Shown: positions 5,645 through 14,295, counted from the stretch's first letter. The stretch: 64,000 nt of DNA from an uncultured delta proteobacterium (GCA_903892415.1 CAITIQ010000373.1:1-64000); one strand, 5' to 3'. The notes: a model not told the origin generated them from the sequence alone. Made by a program: numbers and translations.

Positions 5645-7219
5645 TCAGTCTAGCGCGCGGAGTCGGGAAGGGAGCCGCACGGCCCTTGCGGCCTCGAGTA
5701 CGGGCTCGAGACGTGGCGCATCGTGGGGCCCTAGGTATAGGAGCGAGGTCAGTTGCTCGGAGCTGAGGCCGGCCAGCCGAGCGGTTGTCCCGACGTTTGC
5801 CATGAGCGACCCGGGGTCGACGCCGGCTTCCTTTAGGGGCAGTGGCGGCGCGAGGTGCGCGCTGAGCGCATCGCATGACCACCTGCGCGCGATTGTCGGC
5901 TCACCCGTAGGGCCGAGGGTGTGCAGCGTGAGCGCGGTCTCGTCGAGCGTTAGTAGGCGCTCTGCGCGCGCGTCGAAGGCGGCGACGATCGGCATGCCGT
6001 TTAGCGCCCACGCACGTGGCCCGTCGAGGACGTTCCGGCCATAAAGCAAGCGGAACCCACCACCCTCCAGCGCCACGAGCGCACGAGGGGTTCCGTCGTG
6101 GCCTTCCTCGCTCGCCAGCTTCACAGCCGGTCGTTTGAGCTTTCGGTGGGGCCAGGGCTGAAAGATGCGTTCGAGGCGCGAGGCCGAGAAGATGCCCATA
6201 TCGTCTTTGCGAGGTTCGAGGTCGAGCCACCCGTAGTCGCCGCAGGCGCTGAGCGTGACGTCGAAGCCGGAACTCGCCAGCGGCCCGGGCATCACCGCGA
6301 GCCGCCTCGTGCGCGTGTCGAGGATGGTCACGCCGCAGCACGCGTCGAGCACCAAGCGCGCGGGGAGCTCGGGCGCGTCGAGCGTAAAGCTGTCGCGGCG
6401 TGCGTCGAACACCACCAGCCGCGAGCCGCGGGCGAGCAGCGCCTTGCCATCGAGGAGACGCACAAGCCTCGCCTCACCGACGTCATGCGTGGTGAAATCG
6501 CCGGTGACGAGGTCGATGCGCGCGATCGCCGAGTAGTACCTCACGATGGCAGTGTCCCGCTCGAGCAGCACGGAGAAGGGCCGCGCGGGCTCAGCGAACC
6601 ACCCGCCACAACTGGGCGGCTCGATGATCAGCTCCGGAGGTGAGGGCGGATTGGTAGGGCCCTCGTGCTCGGCTTCAAAGGGCAGTCCCCGACCGTCGAG
6701 CAGCGAGAGGACGGCCTCGAAGCGCCGCTGCACGCTCTGTGCGCGGTCCTGCACGATGACGTCCGGTGCACCGAGCTTGATGAGCTGCGCCTGCGCGCGG
6801 CACTCGCGGTCGAACATCTCGAGCATCGCGTTGATTGGCGAGAGCACCGGCCCCGAGCCGGCGGGTGTGGCGTTGGGTCGATCTTTGCCTAGGGGAAGCG
6901 GCAGGCGGCGCAACAAAAGCTCCGTTGGCGCGACGCCCAGCTTGCGCAGCAGCGCGCTCTTCACCTTGGCCAATGCCGTTGCCAGGGGACCCGCGCCGTC
7001 CGCCTCGAGCGTCGCCTTTACCTCCGACGGGGTGCGGCCAACGGCCTCGGCGATCCACGGCACGAGCGTTGGGTGAACCACGCCAGGCGTAGGGATTTCT
7101 ACGTGCCGCAGCGCTTTCTCCGACGGTGCGGAGAAGTCGCGGGCCGAGGCGCGCTTCGTGTGCTCCGCCGCTCGGACTTCCTGGATGATCTCCAAGGGCG
7201 TCTTGGTTGCCGGGATCAT
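5645..7219 (-). CDS. Large protein with N-terminal helical region and WD/propeller-like C-terminal half
   Basis: 524 residues from ATG at 7219; the frame continues upstream to 7321 but gains only poor-complexity sequence. Residues ~1-190 are helical and charged. From ~200 onward, short strand repeats such as VRYYSAIARIDLVTG, LLARGSRLVVFDARR and AVMPGPLASSGFD suggest a degenerate beta-propeller. A Pro-rich linker separates the halves. No signal peptide, so cytoplasmic. Function unknown. The antitoxin-like gene upstream ends about 100 bases away. Confidence 0.7.
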   Translation of the reverse strand: MIPATKTPLEIIQEVRAAEHTKRASARDFSAPSEKALRHVEIPTPGVVHPTLVPWIAEAVGRTPSEVKATLEADGAGPLATALAKVKSALLRKLGVAPTELLLRRLPLPLGKDRPNATPAGSGPVLSPINAMLEMFDRECRAQAQLIKLGAPDVIVQDRAQSVQRRFEAVLSLLDGRGLPFEAEHEGPTNPPSPPELIIEPPSCGGWFAEPARPFSVLLERDTAIVRYYSAIARIDLVTGDFTTHDVGEARLVRLLDGKALLARGSRLVVFDARRDSFTLDAPELPARLVLDACCGVTILDTRTRRLAVMPGPLASSGFDVTLSACGDYGWLDLEPRKDDMGIFSASRLERIFQPWPHRKLKRPAVKLASEEGHDGTPRALVALEGGGFRLLYGRNVLDGPRAWALNGMPIVAAFDARAERLLTLDETALTLHTLGPTGEPTIARRWSCDALSAHLAPPLPLKEAGVDPGSLMANVGTTARLAGLSSEQLTSLLYLGPHDAPRLEPVLEAARAVRLPSRLRALD

Positions 7220-7324
7220 CGCGCCACCAATCCTAAATCCACCGTGTCCATGTTTGCCTGACTTCTCACGTGGGTTCAGTCGAGATAGCCCGTGAAATGC
7301 GACCGCGTGGCCACCTACCACGAT

Positions 7325-7519
7325 TCAACTCCGCGAGAGTTCAGTAACCTGACAAACTCGCTCAAATCGCTCTGCAGCTGGCCCACGGGACTCCCGATAG
7401 TGCTCGATGAGGTCGAGCAGGATGTTCACGCGCTCCGAGGCCGGGATACTCGCATAGTACTCTTCGTCCGCGTTGTCCGCGTCCGTAAAGCTCGTGAACA
7501 CCTGGGCGACTCGTTCCAT
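7325..7519 (-). CDS. Small antitoxin-like protein without visible partner
   Basis: 64 residues. The pattern VFTSFTDADNADEEYY followed by ERVNILLDLIEHYRE and ending ERVCQVTELSRS resembles a common small protein usually encoded immediately before a nucleotidyltransferase-type (AbiEii-like) toxin; I know this pairing from memory. Here the next gene on the strand is the large propeller-like protein, not a nucleotidyltransferase, so the protein looks orphaned. No DNA-binding motif is evident. Confidence 0.6.
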   Translation of the reverse strand: MERVAQVFTSFTDADNADEEYYASIPASERVNILLDLIEHYRESRGPAAERFERVCQVTELSRS

Positions 7520-7553
7520 GTGTGAGTCAGTGTATCACGTGGCGCGGGCCGTC

Positions 7554-7727
7554 TTATCGGAGATGCTCACACTCCCGAAATGGGTCCCGAGGCAATTCCT
7601 TCACGTGCAGGGCGTAGACCGAGGTCACGGTCGTGAGCGCCCAGCCGGCTCCAGACCACGTTATGTATCCTTGGTTGAAGAGTCCGGTGAGGTCACCCTT
7701 GCGAGCGTTGCTTTTACGAAGCCGTCT
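7554..7727 (-). pseudogene. C-terminal gene fragment lacking a start
   Basis: A minus-strand frame between stops at 7728 and 7554 reads ARKGDLTGLFNQGY, ITWSGAGWALTT and HVKELPRDPFRECEHLR. It has a protein-like composition but no ATG, GTG or TTG upstream in frame. It is probably the tail of a decayed gene. The surrounding 7520-7803 shows no other gene. Confidence 0.35.
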
Positions 7728-7803
7728 TCAGTGGGCAGCGGGTGCGTCACCTTACGTCTGCGGCGCTACCGTCGAAGGGATCAGTCGCCGGAGAGTGGGC
7801 GCT

Positions 7804-8103
7804 CTAGTCGCAGATGATGAGAAGTCCGAGGTCACAGGAGAGTGCAGTTTGGGCGAGGTCGAGCAATGCGTCGACAGTTGCGGGGTCAGCGGCCCAAAGG
7901 AGGCGGAGCTCTGCCATTAGCGGCTTGAGCTCATCGACATCGAAGGACGCGTCCCGGTAGTAGTCGCTCAGGCGACGGAACAAGGGAAACCCGCTGCTGG
8001 TTGCCCTCGTAGCGCTGATAAGTGTGGTGTGCGCATCAACGCCAACGTCGAAGCTTGGACCGCTGGCGGTATCGTCGTTCTCGAAAACAAACAGAAGTCC
8101 CAT
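7804..8103 (-). CDS. Hypothetical small acidic protein
   Basis: 99 residues from ATG at 8103. FDVGVDAHTTLISATRATSS is followed by an amphipathic section (FPLFRRLSDYYRDASFDVDEL) and a C-terminal helix ending LGLLIICD. The frame extends far upstream but that part runs antisense to the barrel gene at 8251 and is not credible. No family is recognised; cytoplasmic. It is divergent from the operon starting at 8251, about 150 bases away. Confidence 0.6.
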   Translation of the reverse strand: MGLLFVFENDDTASGPSFDVGVDAHTTLISATRATSSGFPLFRRLSDYYRDASFDVDELKPLMAELRLLWAADPATVDALLDLAQTALSCDLGLLIICD

Positions 8104-8250
8104 CGTTGTTTGGTTGGCGGTCAGATGCTCGCACGACCGACGAAGTGCCGGAGCTCGCGCGCTCCCCACTGCGCCCAGTTCACGGCCCAATCCGCGCTCG
8201 GTCCAAGGGGCTTTCTCGCCGGGCCAATCGTCTACTATGCTGCGCCGCCC

Positions 8251-10110
8251 ATGCGGCCTTGCCTCGCGTTCAGCCTTTTGCCCTTCTTTGGGGCTCTCAC
8301 CGCCGCCGAGGCCGTGTTCGCGCAGTCCGCCGCTCGCGCGGCGCCTGATTCGGAGGGGGTTCCCGCCTCGGAGGAGGCGGTGATAGCGGCGAAGTCGGGG
8401 GCCAAACCTGCGGCTAAACCGGCGGAGCCTCCCGGTCCGATCGGGGACGGTCCGCGGGACGGGGCGATGTTGACCTTCATCGACGAGGACCTGCCCAAGC
8501 GCGTGGAGCGGCCTGCCGCGGACGGTTTTCTGGCCCGTTACGCGCGAGAAACCGCGCGCATAAGCGCTGTTCCCATCGACCAGGACTTCCTGGTTTTCAG
8601 CCTTCACGGCGAGTACCAAATGCGTCTGCGCGGTCAGACGGATCTGCCGTTGGTCGCGCCAGAGCAGGGAGCGTTGCCGCCAACGGCCGGGGCGGAAGCG
8701 CGAGATCCAGCGCTCTTGGGGCAGAACGTGCACCTCTACCATTGGCTGCGGCTCAACGGTCGTATCGCCCTCCAGGATGACATCATCGGCGTCGCGCAGA
8801 TCGATATCCCACGCGGCATGGTTGCAGGCCAAACCACGCAGTTCGTCGAAGCGGCGCGGGATCCGCTGAATGAGCTCAACTGGTTCGACGTGCATCCGCG
8901 CGAGCTTTATGTGGAGTTCCGTTCGCCGATTGGCCTCTTCCGCGTGGGTCAGCAGACCAGCCATTGGGGTCAAGGGCTGCTCGCCAACAACGGGGATACG
9001 CCCACCTTCTTCGGTGACACCTTGCGCGGCGCGCTCAATGAGCGGCTGCTCTATCTGACCACGCCGATGGGGCAGGGCACGCCGCTGTTCGTCGCGGTCG
9101 CTGGTGACGTCGTGTTCGAGGACAACACGGCGGACATCTTCGGCAACTCGCCGGAGCTGCCTACCGGAGACTTGGCGGCGCAGGCTGTAGCGGCGGTGGG
9201 CTGGCGTGAAGATTGGGTGGAGATCGGGCTTTACGGTGTGTACCGCCACCAGCAACGCGAGCTGCAAAGCGGCGTCACCGCCTACGATGAAGATATGGAC
9301 GTCGGCGTGGTGGACGTCGCCGGAAAGCTGCGTGGACGCGTTCCTGGCACTGACGGCTATGCCTACGCAGAAGGGGAAGCGGCGCTGGTTTTTGGTCGCA
9401 CCAACTACGCGCGCGGCACGGTTGCAAACCTCGATCGGCCCACCGCAGAAGTGCCGGATGAGCGCGTGACGAGCTTTGGCGCCAGCGCCACCTTGGGCTT
9501 CGTTCACATGCGCTCGAACGAGAAAGAGCGTTGGGGTGACATCGTGACCGAGCTCGAGTGGGGCTACGCCAGCGGTGACGCCGATCCGATTGACGGCGTG
9601 CAGAGCCGCTTCACCTTCGACACAAATCACAACGTCGGGCTGGTGCTGTTCGAGCAGGTGCTCGGCTGGAAGACGGCTCGCTCGGCGACCAACGCGCAAG
9701 ACGCTCGTTTGGTTGCGCGCGCGGCTCCCGGCGTGCAGTTCCTCCCATCGAACGGTGGGGTGTTCGGCGCGACGTATCTCAACCCGCGTATCCTCATGCG
9801 CCCGGTGCGGCAGGTGGACGTAAAGCTCGGGTTCTTGTGGGCCCAAGCTGCGGCCGACGTCGTGGATCCGTATCAAGTTGGGGCGCTCGGTAACTACGCC
9901 AACTATGACGGTGGAGACCCCAGGGCGCGCGATCTCGGCGTTGAGATCGATAGCGGGGTGGATGTTCGTCTCCCGGTGCTCGAGACGGTTTCACTCGAGC
10001 TTGGCTTCGAGGGTGGCGTGCTCTTTCCGGGGCACGCGTTTGATGATGCGCAAGGCCGGGACTATCCCGAACAACTGTTCGCGAATACCAAGTTGGGGCT
10101 GCAGTTTTGA
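8251..10110 (+). CDS. Outer-membrane beta-barrel protein (porin-like)
   Basis: 619 residues from ATG at 8251. A signal peptide ends near FAQSAARA, and an Ala/Pro-rich periplasmic linker follows. From about residue 110 alternating hydrophobic strands dominate (HLYHWLRLNGRIAL, ELYVEFRSPIGLFRVGQQ, VGWREDWVEIGLYGVYRH), and the chain ends in Phe (KLGLQF), as outer-membrane barrels do. The overall pattern resembles alginate-export or carbohydrate porins. It ends one base before the biotin carrier gene, so 8251-11637 reads as one operon. Confidence 0.75.
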   Translation: MRPCLAFSLLPFFGALTAAEAVFAQSAARAAPDSEGVPASEEAVIAAKSGAKPAAKPAEPPGPIGDGPRDGAMLTFIDEDLPKRVERPAADGFLARYARETARISAVPIDQDFLVFSLHGEYQMRLRGQTDLPLVAPEQGALPPTAGAEARDPALLGQNVHLYHWLRLNGRIALQDDIIGVAQIDIPRGMVAGQTTQFVEAARDPLNELNWFDVHPRELYVEFRSPIGLFRVGQQTSHWGQGLLANNGDTPTFFGDTLRGALNERLLYLTTPMGQGTPLFVAVAGDVVFEDNTADIFGNSPELPTGDLAAQAVAAVGWREDWVEIGLYGVYRHQQRELQSGVTAYDEDMDVGVVDVAGKLRGRVPGTDGYAYAEGEAALVFGRTNYARGTVANLDRPTAEVPDERVTSFGASATLGFVHMRSNEKERWGDIVTELEWGYASGDADPIDGVQSRFTFDTNHNVGLVLFEQVLGWKTARSATNAQDARLVARAAPGVQFLPSNGGVFGATYLNPRILMRPVRQVDVKLGFLWAQAAADVVDPYQVGALGNYANYDGGDPRARDLGVEIDSGVDVRLPVLETVSLELGFEGGVLFPGHAFDDAQGRDYPEQLFANTKLGLQF

Positions 10111-10111
10111 C

Positions 10112-10633
10112 ATGAAGTACTTCGTAACTCTTCCGTCGGGCACCGAGCATGTCGTCACCATTGATGAGGCGCCGGGCGGCCCCCCGAAGGTCAAAGTGAA
10201 CGGCGTCGAGCTGGTGGCGGACATTTCGCAGAGCGCCGGCGCAGTGAAGTCCGGACGCGGAGCCAGCACCATCACGGTGGACAACCACACCATCGAGTTG
10301 TGGCTCGAAGGCACGCCGCCCAAAGTTGGCGTGATCGCCGATGGGCAACGCTTCTTCGCCACGGTCGAGAGTGAGCGCATGCGCATTCGTGCAGCCGGTC
10401 GCGGAGCCGCGGGCGTGGGTGACGGTCTGATTCAATCGCCGATGCCGGGCCGCGTGGTGCGCGTGCTCGTGAAGGTTGGAGATGAAGTTGCGGAGGGTGC
10501 AGCTTGCGTGGTCGTGGAAGCGATGAAGATGGAAAATGAGCTGGTTGCGGCTCGCGCCGGCACGGTGAAGACGGTGCACGTGAGCCCCGGCGCAACTGTG
10601 GAGAGCGGCGCGGCTCTGGTTGAGATCGCATGA
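10112..10633 (+). CDS. Biotin carboxyl carrier protein / biotinyl domain
   Basis: 173 residues. The C-terminal 75 are a standard biotinyl domain: SPMPGRVVRVLVKVGDEV, then EAMKMEN with Lys139 as the biotinylation site, and a matching second half (VSPGATVESGAALVEI). The N-terminal part looks like the regulatory domain seen in acetyl/propionyl-CoA carboxylase or pyruvate-carboxylase-type carriers. No biotin carboxylase or carboxyltransferase gene is adjacent, so it must work with subunits encoded elsewhere. Its stop overlaps the next start by four bases (ATGA). Confidence 0.88.
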   Translation: MKYFVTLPSGTEHVVTIDEAPGGPPKVKVNGVELVADISQSAGAVKSGRGASTITVDNHTIELWLEGTPPKVGVIADGQRFFATVESERMRIRAAGRGAAGVGDGLIQSPMPGRVVRVLVKVGDEVAEGAACVVVEAMKMENELVAARAGTVKTVHVSPGATVESGAALVEIA

Positions 10634-11637
10634 AGGCGCCGTCGCGACTCCGTCTGGCCCACACGCCCACCCCGCTCTTGGAACCGCGCGGTCTCGATCG
10701 CTGGTTGGGCGGCGCGCGGCTGTTCGTAAAGCATGACGACATGACCGGCGGCGCCACCGCCGGCAACAAGGTGCGCAAGCTCGAGTACCTGCTCGCCGAC
10801 GCGGTGGCGCGCAAAGCCACCACGGTGATCACTTGCGGTGGCCTGCAGTCGAATCACGCGCGCGCCACGGCGATTTGTGCGCGGCAGTTGGGCCTGAATT
10901 CGGTGCTGCTGCTGCGGACCAAAGACTCCGAGCAACCGCTCAGCAGCTTCGCCCCGGTCGGCAACTTGTTGCTCGGCCGCTTGGTGGGAGCGGACATTCG
11001 GCTGATTTCGCCGGAGCAATATCGTTCGCGCAATGAGGCGATGGCCGAGGTCGCGCGCGAAGTGACGGCGCAAGGCGGCGTGCCGTACGTGATTCCGGAG
11101 GGCGGCTCCAACGCGTTGGGCTCGCTTGGCTACGTGCGGGCGATGAAGGAGATCCAGCGGCAGCTTGAGGTTGGGCTCGCCGGTGGGGAGCCGTTCGACT
11201 TGGTGGTGCACGCCTGCGGCTCGGGCGGGACAGCCGCTGGGGTGGTGGTCGGCGCAGCGACCTACGGTGTGGCCCGCGCGGCCCGAGCGATGGCCGTTTG
11301 CGACAATAGCGAGTACTTCCTCAACGTGGTTGGCCCCTTGGTCGCTGAACTGAAGACGGTCTTCGGCTTCGACCAAACGCTGCCGGTGGTGATCGACGAT
11401 TCGGCGAAGGGGCCTGCTTACGCGGTGGCCAGCCCGGAGCAACAAGAGCGCATCGTCGCTGTTGCGCGCGCCTCGAGCCTGTTGCTTGATCCGGTCTACA
11501 CCGGGAAAGCCTTCCTCGGCCTGCTCGATATGGCCGGGCGCGGTGAGCTCGCCGGCAAGCGCGTGCTGTTTCTTCACACCGGTGGGCTGCCCGGCTTGCT
11601 GGCCGACGGTCCGGTTTTCGCTTCGGCGTTGGGCTGA
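10630..11637 (+). CDS. PLP-dependent D-cysteine desulfhydrase / ACC deaminase-like enzyme
   Basis: 335 residues of PLP fold type II. The PLP lysine lies in GNKVRKLEYL (Lys47), substrate residues in CGGLQSNHARA, and the phosphate cup in HACGSGGTAAG. The DcyD branch releases pyruvate, ammonia and sulfide from D-cysteine; the ACC deaminase branch opens 1-aminocyclopropane carboxylate. The sequence alone does not decide, though HDDMTGG near residue 38 is typical of the desulfhydrase side. Translationally coupled to the biotin carrier gene. Confidence 0.85.
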   Translation: MKAPSRLRLAHTPTPLLEPRGLDRWLGGARLFVKHDDMTGGATAGNKVRKLEYLLADAVARKATTVITCGGLQSNHARATAICARQLGLNSVLLLRTKDSEQPLSSFAPVGNLLLGRLVGADIRLISPEQYRSRNEAMAEVAREVTAQGGVPYVIPEGGSNALGSLGYVRAMKEIQRQLEVGLAGGEPFDLVVHACGSGGTAAGVVVGAATYGVARAARAMAVCDNSEYFLNVVGPLVAELKTVFGFDQTLPVVIDDSAKGPAYAVASPEQQERIVAVARASSLLLDPVYTGKAFLGLLDMAGRGELAGKRVLFLHTGGLPGLLADGPVFASALG

Positions 11638-11661
11638 GCGAACTCGGTAGGCGATCGCGCC

Positions 11662-12084
11662 TCAGGGAACGACGATGCGCTTTACCGCGGCGCGCACGTC
11701 GGGGTTCTTGCCACAGGCTTTGATGCCTTGCTCGAAGTTGGGGTACTTCGCGTCGACGTCGTTCATCAGTTGGCCGAGGAGCGCCGCGAGGCCAGGATCT
11801 TCGGCTGTTTTGCTCTCGAGGTTGGTGCGGCGTTTGAACTTCTCGTCGGCGGTCGCGGCCTTCAGCGCCTCGGCCATGCGATCACAATCCTCGACGTTTT
11901 CTGAGACGGCCTTGACGAAGCCCTCGTAAAACGTGACGAACTCGGCCACTTCATCGGCTCCACTCTTGGGTGCAGCGCTGGCGGAAGCCGATGCGGAGGC
12001 CGCTACCGGCGCGGGCTTGTCACAGCCAAGGAACGCTACACAACCAACGAATAGCCAAGCTCGCATCAGCGCACGGAAGTTCAT
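11662..12084 (-). CDS. Small lipoprotein, Ala/Ser linker
   Basis: 140 residues from ATG at 12084 (an inner ATG at 12066 is also possible). Lipobox VAFLGC, then an Ala/Ser-rich linker and a helical domain with three Cys (EDCDRMAEAL, IKACGKNP). No named family. It diverges from the selenoprotein candidate; the 69-base gap between them must hold both promoters. Confidence 0.75.
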   Translation of the reverse strand: MNFRALMRAWLFVGCVAFLGCDKPAPVAASASASASAAPKSGADEVAEFVTFYEGFVKAVSENVEDCDRMAEALKAATADEKFKRRTNLESKTAEDPGLAALLGQLMNDVDAKYPNFEQGIKACGKNPDVRAAVKRIVVP

Positions 12085-12153
12085 TGCGCGCGCTCCGTCA
12101 AGTCGTTGAGCGCTCCCTTGACGACGACGGCCGAGGCGTTCAAGGTCCAAGCT

Positions 12154-12912
12154 GTGTTGCGCTCCAAGGTCTGCATCGTCTTCTTCCTACTGACGAGCTG
12201 TGACGCTGACGTCGTTCGTCCGGTGCCTACGGGTGGTGGAGGCGCTGGCGTTGGGGCGGCGGGAGCGTCGCAGACGGGGGGCGGCGGAAGCGGGCTCGGT
12301 GGCAACGCCGGCGGTGGCGGCTTTGCAGGCGGTGGTGGCTCGGGAACTGCCGGCGCGGGCGGTTTGGGCGGCGCGGGCGGTACCGGCGGTTTTGGTGGTG
12401 GTGGCAACGCTGCTGGCGCGGGCGGAGCAGGCGGTGGCATCACCGGTCCGATCGCCGTCGGTCAGGTCGTGCCGGACTTCGGCCTGCTGGACGTCAACAC
12501 GGCCTCGCCAACCTCCGGCGCCGTGGTCTCGCCGCGTGACTATCTCGAGCAAGTGTCAGGCTGGTATTTCGGCCACGCCTCGTGAAGCTACTGTAGTGCC
12601 CAGTTTGGGCACTTAAACACGATGCAGGACGAGCTCACGCAAGCGGGGCTCAACGTCACCATCCTCGGTATCAACGAGATTGGGCTGGAGGATGGCAATG
12701 CCTTCATCACCCAAGGTCGCGATCTGCCATGGCTGCAAGACGTGCCCGAGCAGAGCGTTTGGGACACCTGGGGCATCGCCTTCCGCGACGTGGTGATCCT
12801 GGATGGCGAGAACAGAGTGGTGACGGTCTTCAACCTCACCCAACAAAATCTGGGGGACCCTGCAAACTACGCGGCGCTCAAGTCGCAATTCGAGAGCGCT
12901 GCGCAGCCTTAG
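12154..12912 (+). CDS. Candidate selenoprotein: thioredoxin-fold lipoprotein with U-x-x-C active site
   Basis: 252 residues if TGA at 12583-12585 is read as selenocysteine. GTG at 12154 (TTG at 12157 is equal) gives a lipoprotein signal with LLTSC, a long Gly/Ala linker (~27-98), then a redoxin-like domain. PIAVGQVVPDFGLLD is the first strand, and VSGWYFGHAS leads straight into TGA-Ser-Tyr-Cys (codons 144-147), where homologous folds have C-x-x-C. The same frame continues without a break through FGHLNTMQDELTQAG, a DLPWLQD loop and IAFRDVVILDGENRVV to TAG. An 8-pair hairpin follows the TGA. Predicted exported thiol/selenol oxidoreductase or peroxidase. The alternative is a nonsense-mutated pseudogene. 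No sel genes lie in the window. Confidence 0.7.
12595..12613 (+). promoter_or_regulatory. Bacterial SECIS-like hairpin after the in-frame TGA
   Basis: AGTGCCCA (12595-12602) and TGGGCACT (12606-12613) form a perfect 8-pair stem with loop GTT. The loop begins 20 bases after the T of TGA. Known bacterial SECIS hairpins place a small apical loop, with a G among its first two bases, roughly 16-37 bases after UGA to recruit SelB; this element fits. Chance hairpins are common in GC-rich DNA, so the match is supportive only. Confidence 0.6.
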
Positions 12913-13358
12913 GCCTTCTTGCGAAGACCACCGTCGAGCGGCTCGGGCAGCGTTCGTGCGAGGCCGGGCCGTTCGCTCTGCGTGGTCGTCGTGCTGAGCG
13001 GCGGACCCCACTTCGGTTCGCTCTCCCACGCCGGGTCGTGCCGCAGGGACTCCCAATGCGGGTCGAGCTCCTCTTCGCGTTCGGAGAGCGGCGCCGGTTC
13101 ATCAAGCAGCTTCTCATCGCTCCCAAGGAAGAACGCTTCATCCTCTTCGCTCGGTTGTCCTACGAGCTCCTGCATGCTCAAGAGCTCACCCTCGTCGGCG
13201 TGTCCGCGCAACCGGCGTTCACGCAGCATCGCGTCGGCGAGGTCGTAAGCGCGCCTTGCCAGCGCGGCATCCCCGTCGAGCCGAGGGCCATCGAGTCGCG
13301 AAGGGTTGGAGCTGAGCGCTACGACGAATTGCGCTGCAAAGAAGTCGCGGAGATGCAT
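12909..13358 (-). CDS. Hypothetical acidic protein
   Basis: 149 residues from ATG at 13358, beginning MHLRDFFAAQFVVALSSN. A helical first half (ARRAYDLADAMLRERR) is followed by a very acidic, probably disordered stretch (PSEEDEAFFLGSDEKLL) and a Ser/Thr-rich tail. No signal peptide. It converges with the selenoprotein candidate; their stop codons overlap. The frame extends upstream to 13547 with low-complexity Arg/Gly sequence that I reject. Confidence 0.6.
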   Translation of the reverse strand: MHLRDFFAAQFVVALSSNPSRLDGPRLDGDAALARRAYDLADAMLRERRLRGHADEGELLSMQELVGQPSEEDEAFFLGSDEKLLDEPAPLSEREEELDPHWESLRHDPAWESEPKWGPPLSTTTTQSERPGLARTLPEPLDGGLRKKA

Positions 13359-13414
13359 CGCTTTGCACGCTAGCCCGCCCGCTCGAGCCCGGCCAACTCT
13401 CGGCTCGCTGCCAC

Positions 13415-13939
13415 TTATCGAAGCGAAACCACGCGCTGCTCGGCCGCCGCGATCGGCCGCACCACGCAATCGCCCTCCCCGCCGTCCTCCGATACCACGC
13501 AGGCAAAGTCGGTCTCGTGATCGAGCGCGAGCAGAGGGTGATGCCAAACGCCCGGGTGGTAGCTGATCCCTTGCCGGCCTGTCGCGAGAAAGGCGCGCAA
13601 GGAACGCAGATCGGGGCTCATCCCGCCGTTGCTGGTTTCAGCAACGATCACCAGGTAGCGCGCTGCGTTCATCGGCACGAACAGCTGCGTCGAAGAAGGG
13701 TGCTTCTCGAGTAAGGTCACTTTGAACTCGGAAAGATCGCGCGGCGCACAGCGAAAGACGCAAAGGTTCCAGGGCGCATCAGGGCGCGTGCGTTCGAGCG
13801 GCCCAAGCTGATCGTAGCGGCGCGCGGTGCGCTGATTTGCAGGCTTGCCGGCCTCGAGACTACCCGCAGCGATCACGTTGCCGAAGGGGGCGTAGCTCTC
13901 GCTGGTCAGCGGCTCGATCTCCAGGCGCAAGTTGCTCAC
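13415..13939 (-). CDS. allA: Ureidoglycolate lyase (AllA-like)
   Basis: 174 residues with the AllA cupin pattern: an LTSESYAPFGNVI start, an N-terminal strand pair, STQLFVPM, YLVIVAE and the GVWHHPLLALD motif that carries the active-site region. The enzyme splits ureidoglycolate to glyoxylate and urea at the end of purine/allantoin breakdown. No other allantoin gene is in the window. The full-length family pattern makes the assignment strong. Confidence 0.85.
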   Translation of the reverse strand: MSNLRLEIEPLTSESYAPFGNVIAAGSLEAGKPANQRTARRYDQLGPLERTRPDAPWNLCVFRCAPRDLSEFKVTLLEKHPSSTQLFVPMNAARYLVIVAETSNGGMSPDLRSLRAFLATGRQGISYHPGVWHHPLLALDHETDFACVVSEDGGEGDCVVRPIAAAEQRVVSLR

Positions 13940-14010
13940 CGCGCCAGGCTAGCAGCGTCGGCGCGCCGTCGACCGCGCAAAGCCTCGCTCGTTGACAAGC
14001 CGCTACGCCG

Positions 14011-14253
14011 ATGCACGTTCTCGCTCAATCGATGAAAAACAACTCCGGCCTCGCTGCGGTTCTTTCGTTGGTCGTCCCAGGCATTGGGCAGATCTACAAC
14101 GGCTGCTTTTTGCGCGGTCTTTTCTGGTTGGTGATAACTCCCGGCTTTTGGATTGGCAGCGGCGGCACGCTCGGCTGGGTCTGCCATCTGATCGCTGCGT
14201 ACACAGCTTATCGCTACGCCGAGTCACAGCGGCCAAGCCGAGCCTTCGCATAA
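14011..14253 (+). CDS. Small TM2-type membrane protein
   Basis: 80 residues with two membrane helices (LAAVLSLVVPGIGQIY and the LFWLVITPGFWIG/LGWVCHLIAAYTAY region). The P-G-x-G-Q-x-Y-N-G hairpin between them is the TM2/DUF5683-like signature. Inner-membrane location predicted; role unknown. It ends 42 bases before the haem lipoprotein. Confidence 0.7.
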   Translation: MHVLAQSMKNNSGLAAVLSLVVPGIGQIYNGCFLRGLFWLVITPGFWIGSGGTLGWVCHLIAAYTAYRYAESQRPSRAFA

Positions 14254-14295
14254 CCGCCCGTTGGCAGGCTCCTTGAATGGAGCGGCTCCAACGCT

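Noticed and set aside
8104..9876. A very long minus-strand open frame covering the outer-membrane barrel gene
   Set aside because: It is antisense to a strongly protein-like gene and its translation is Arg/His-rich low-complexity sequence. Only its last 99 codons (7804-8103) look real.
10432..11577. A 381-codon minus-strand frame
   Set aside because: Antisense to the biotin carrier and PLP enzyme; His/Arg/Gln-rich without any motif.
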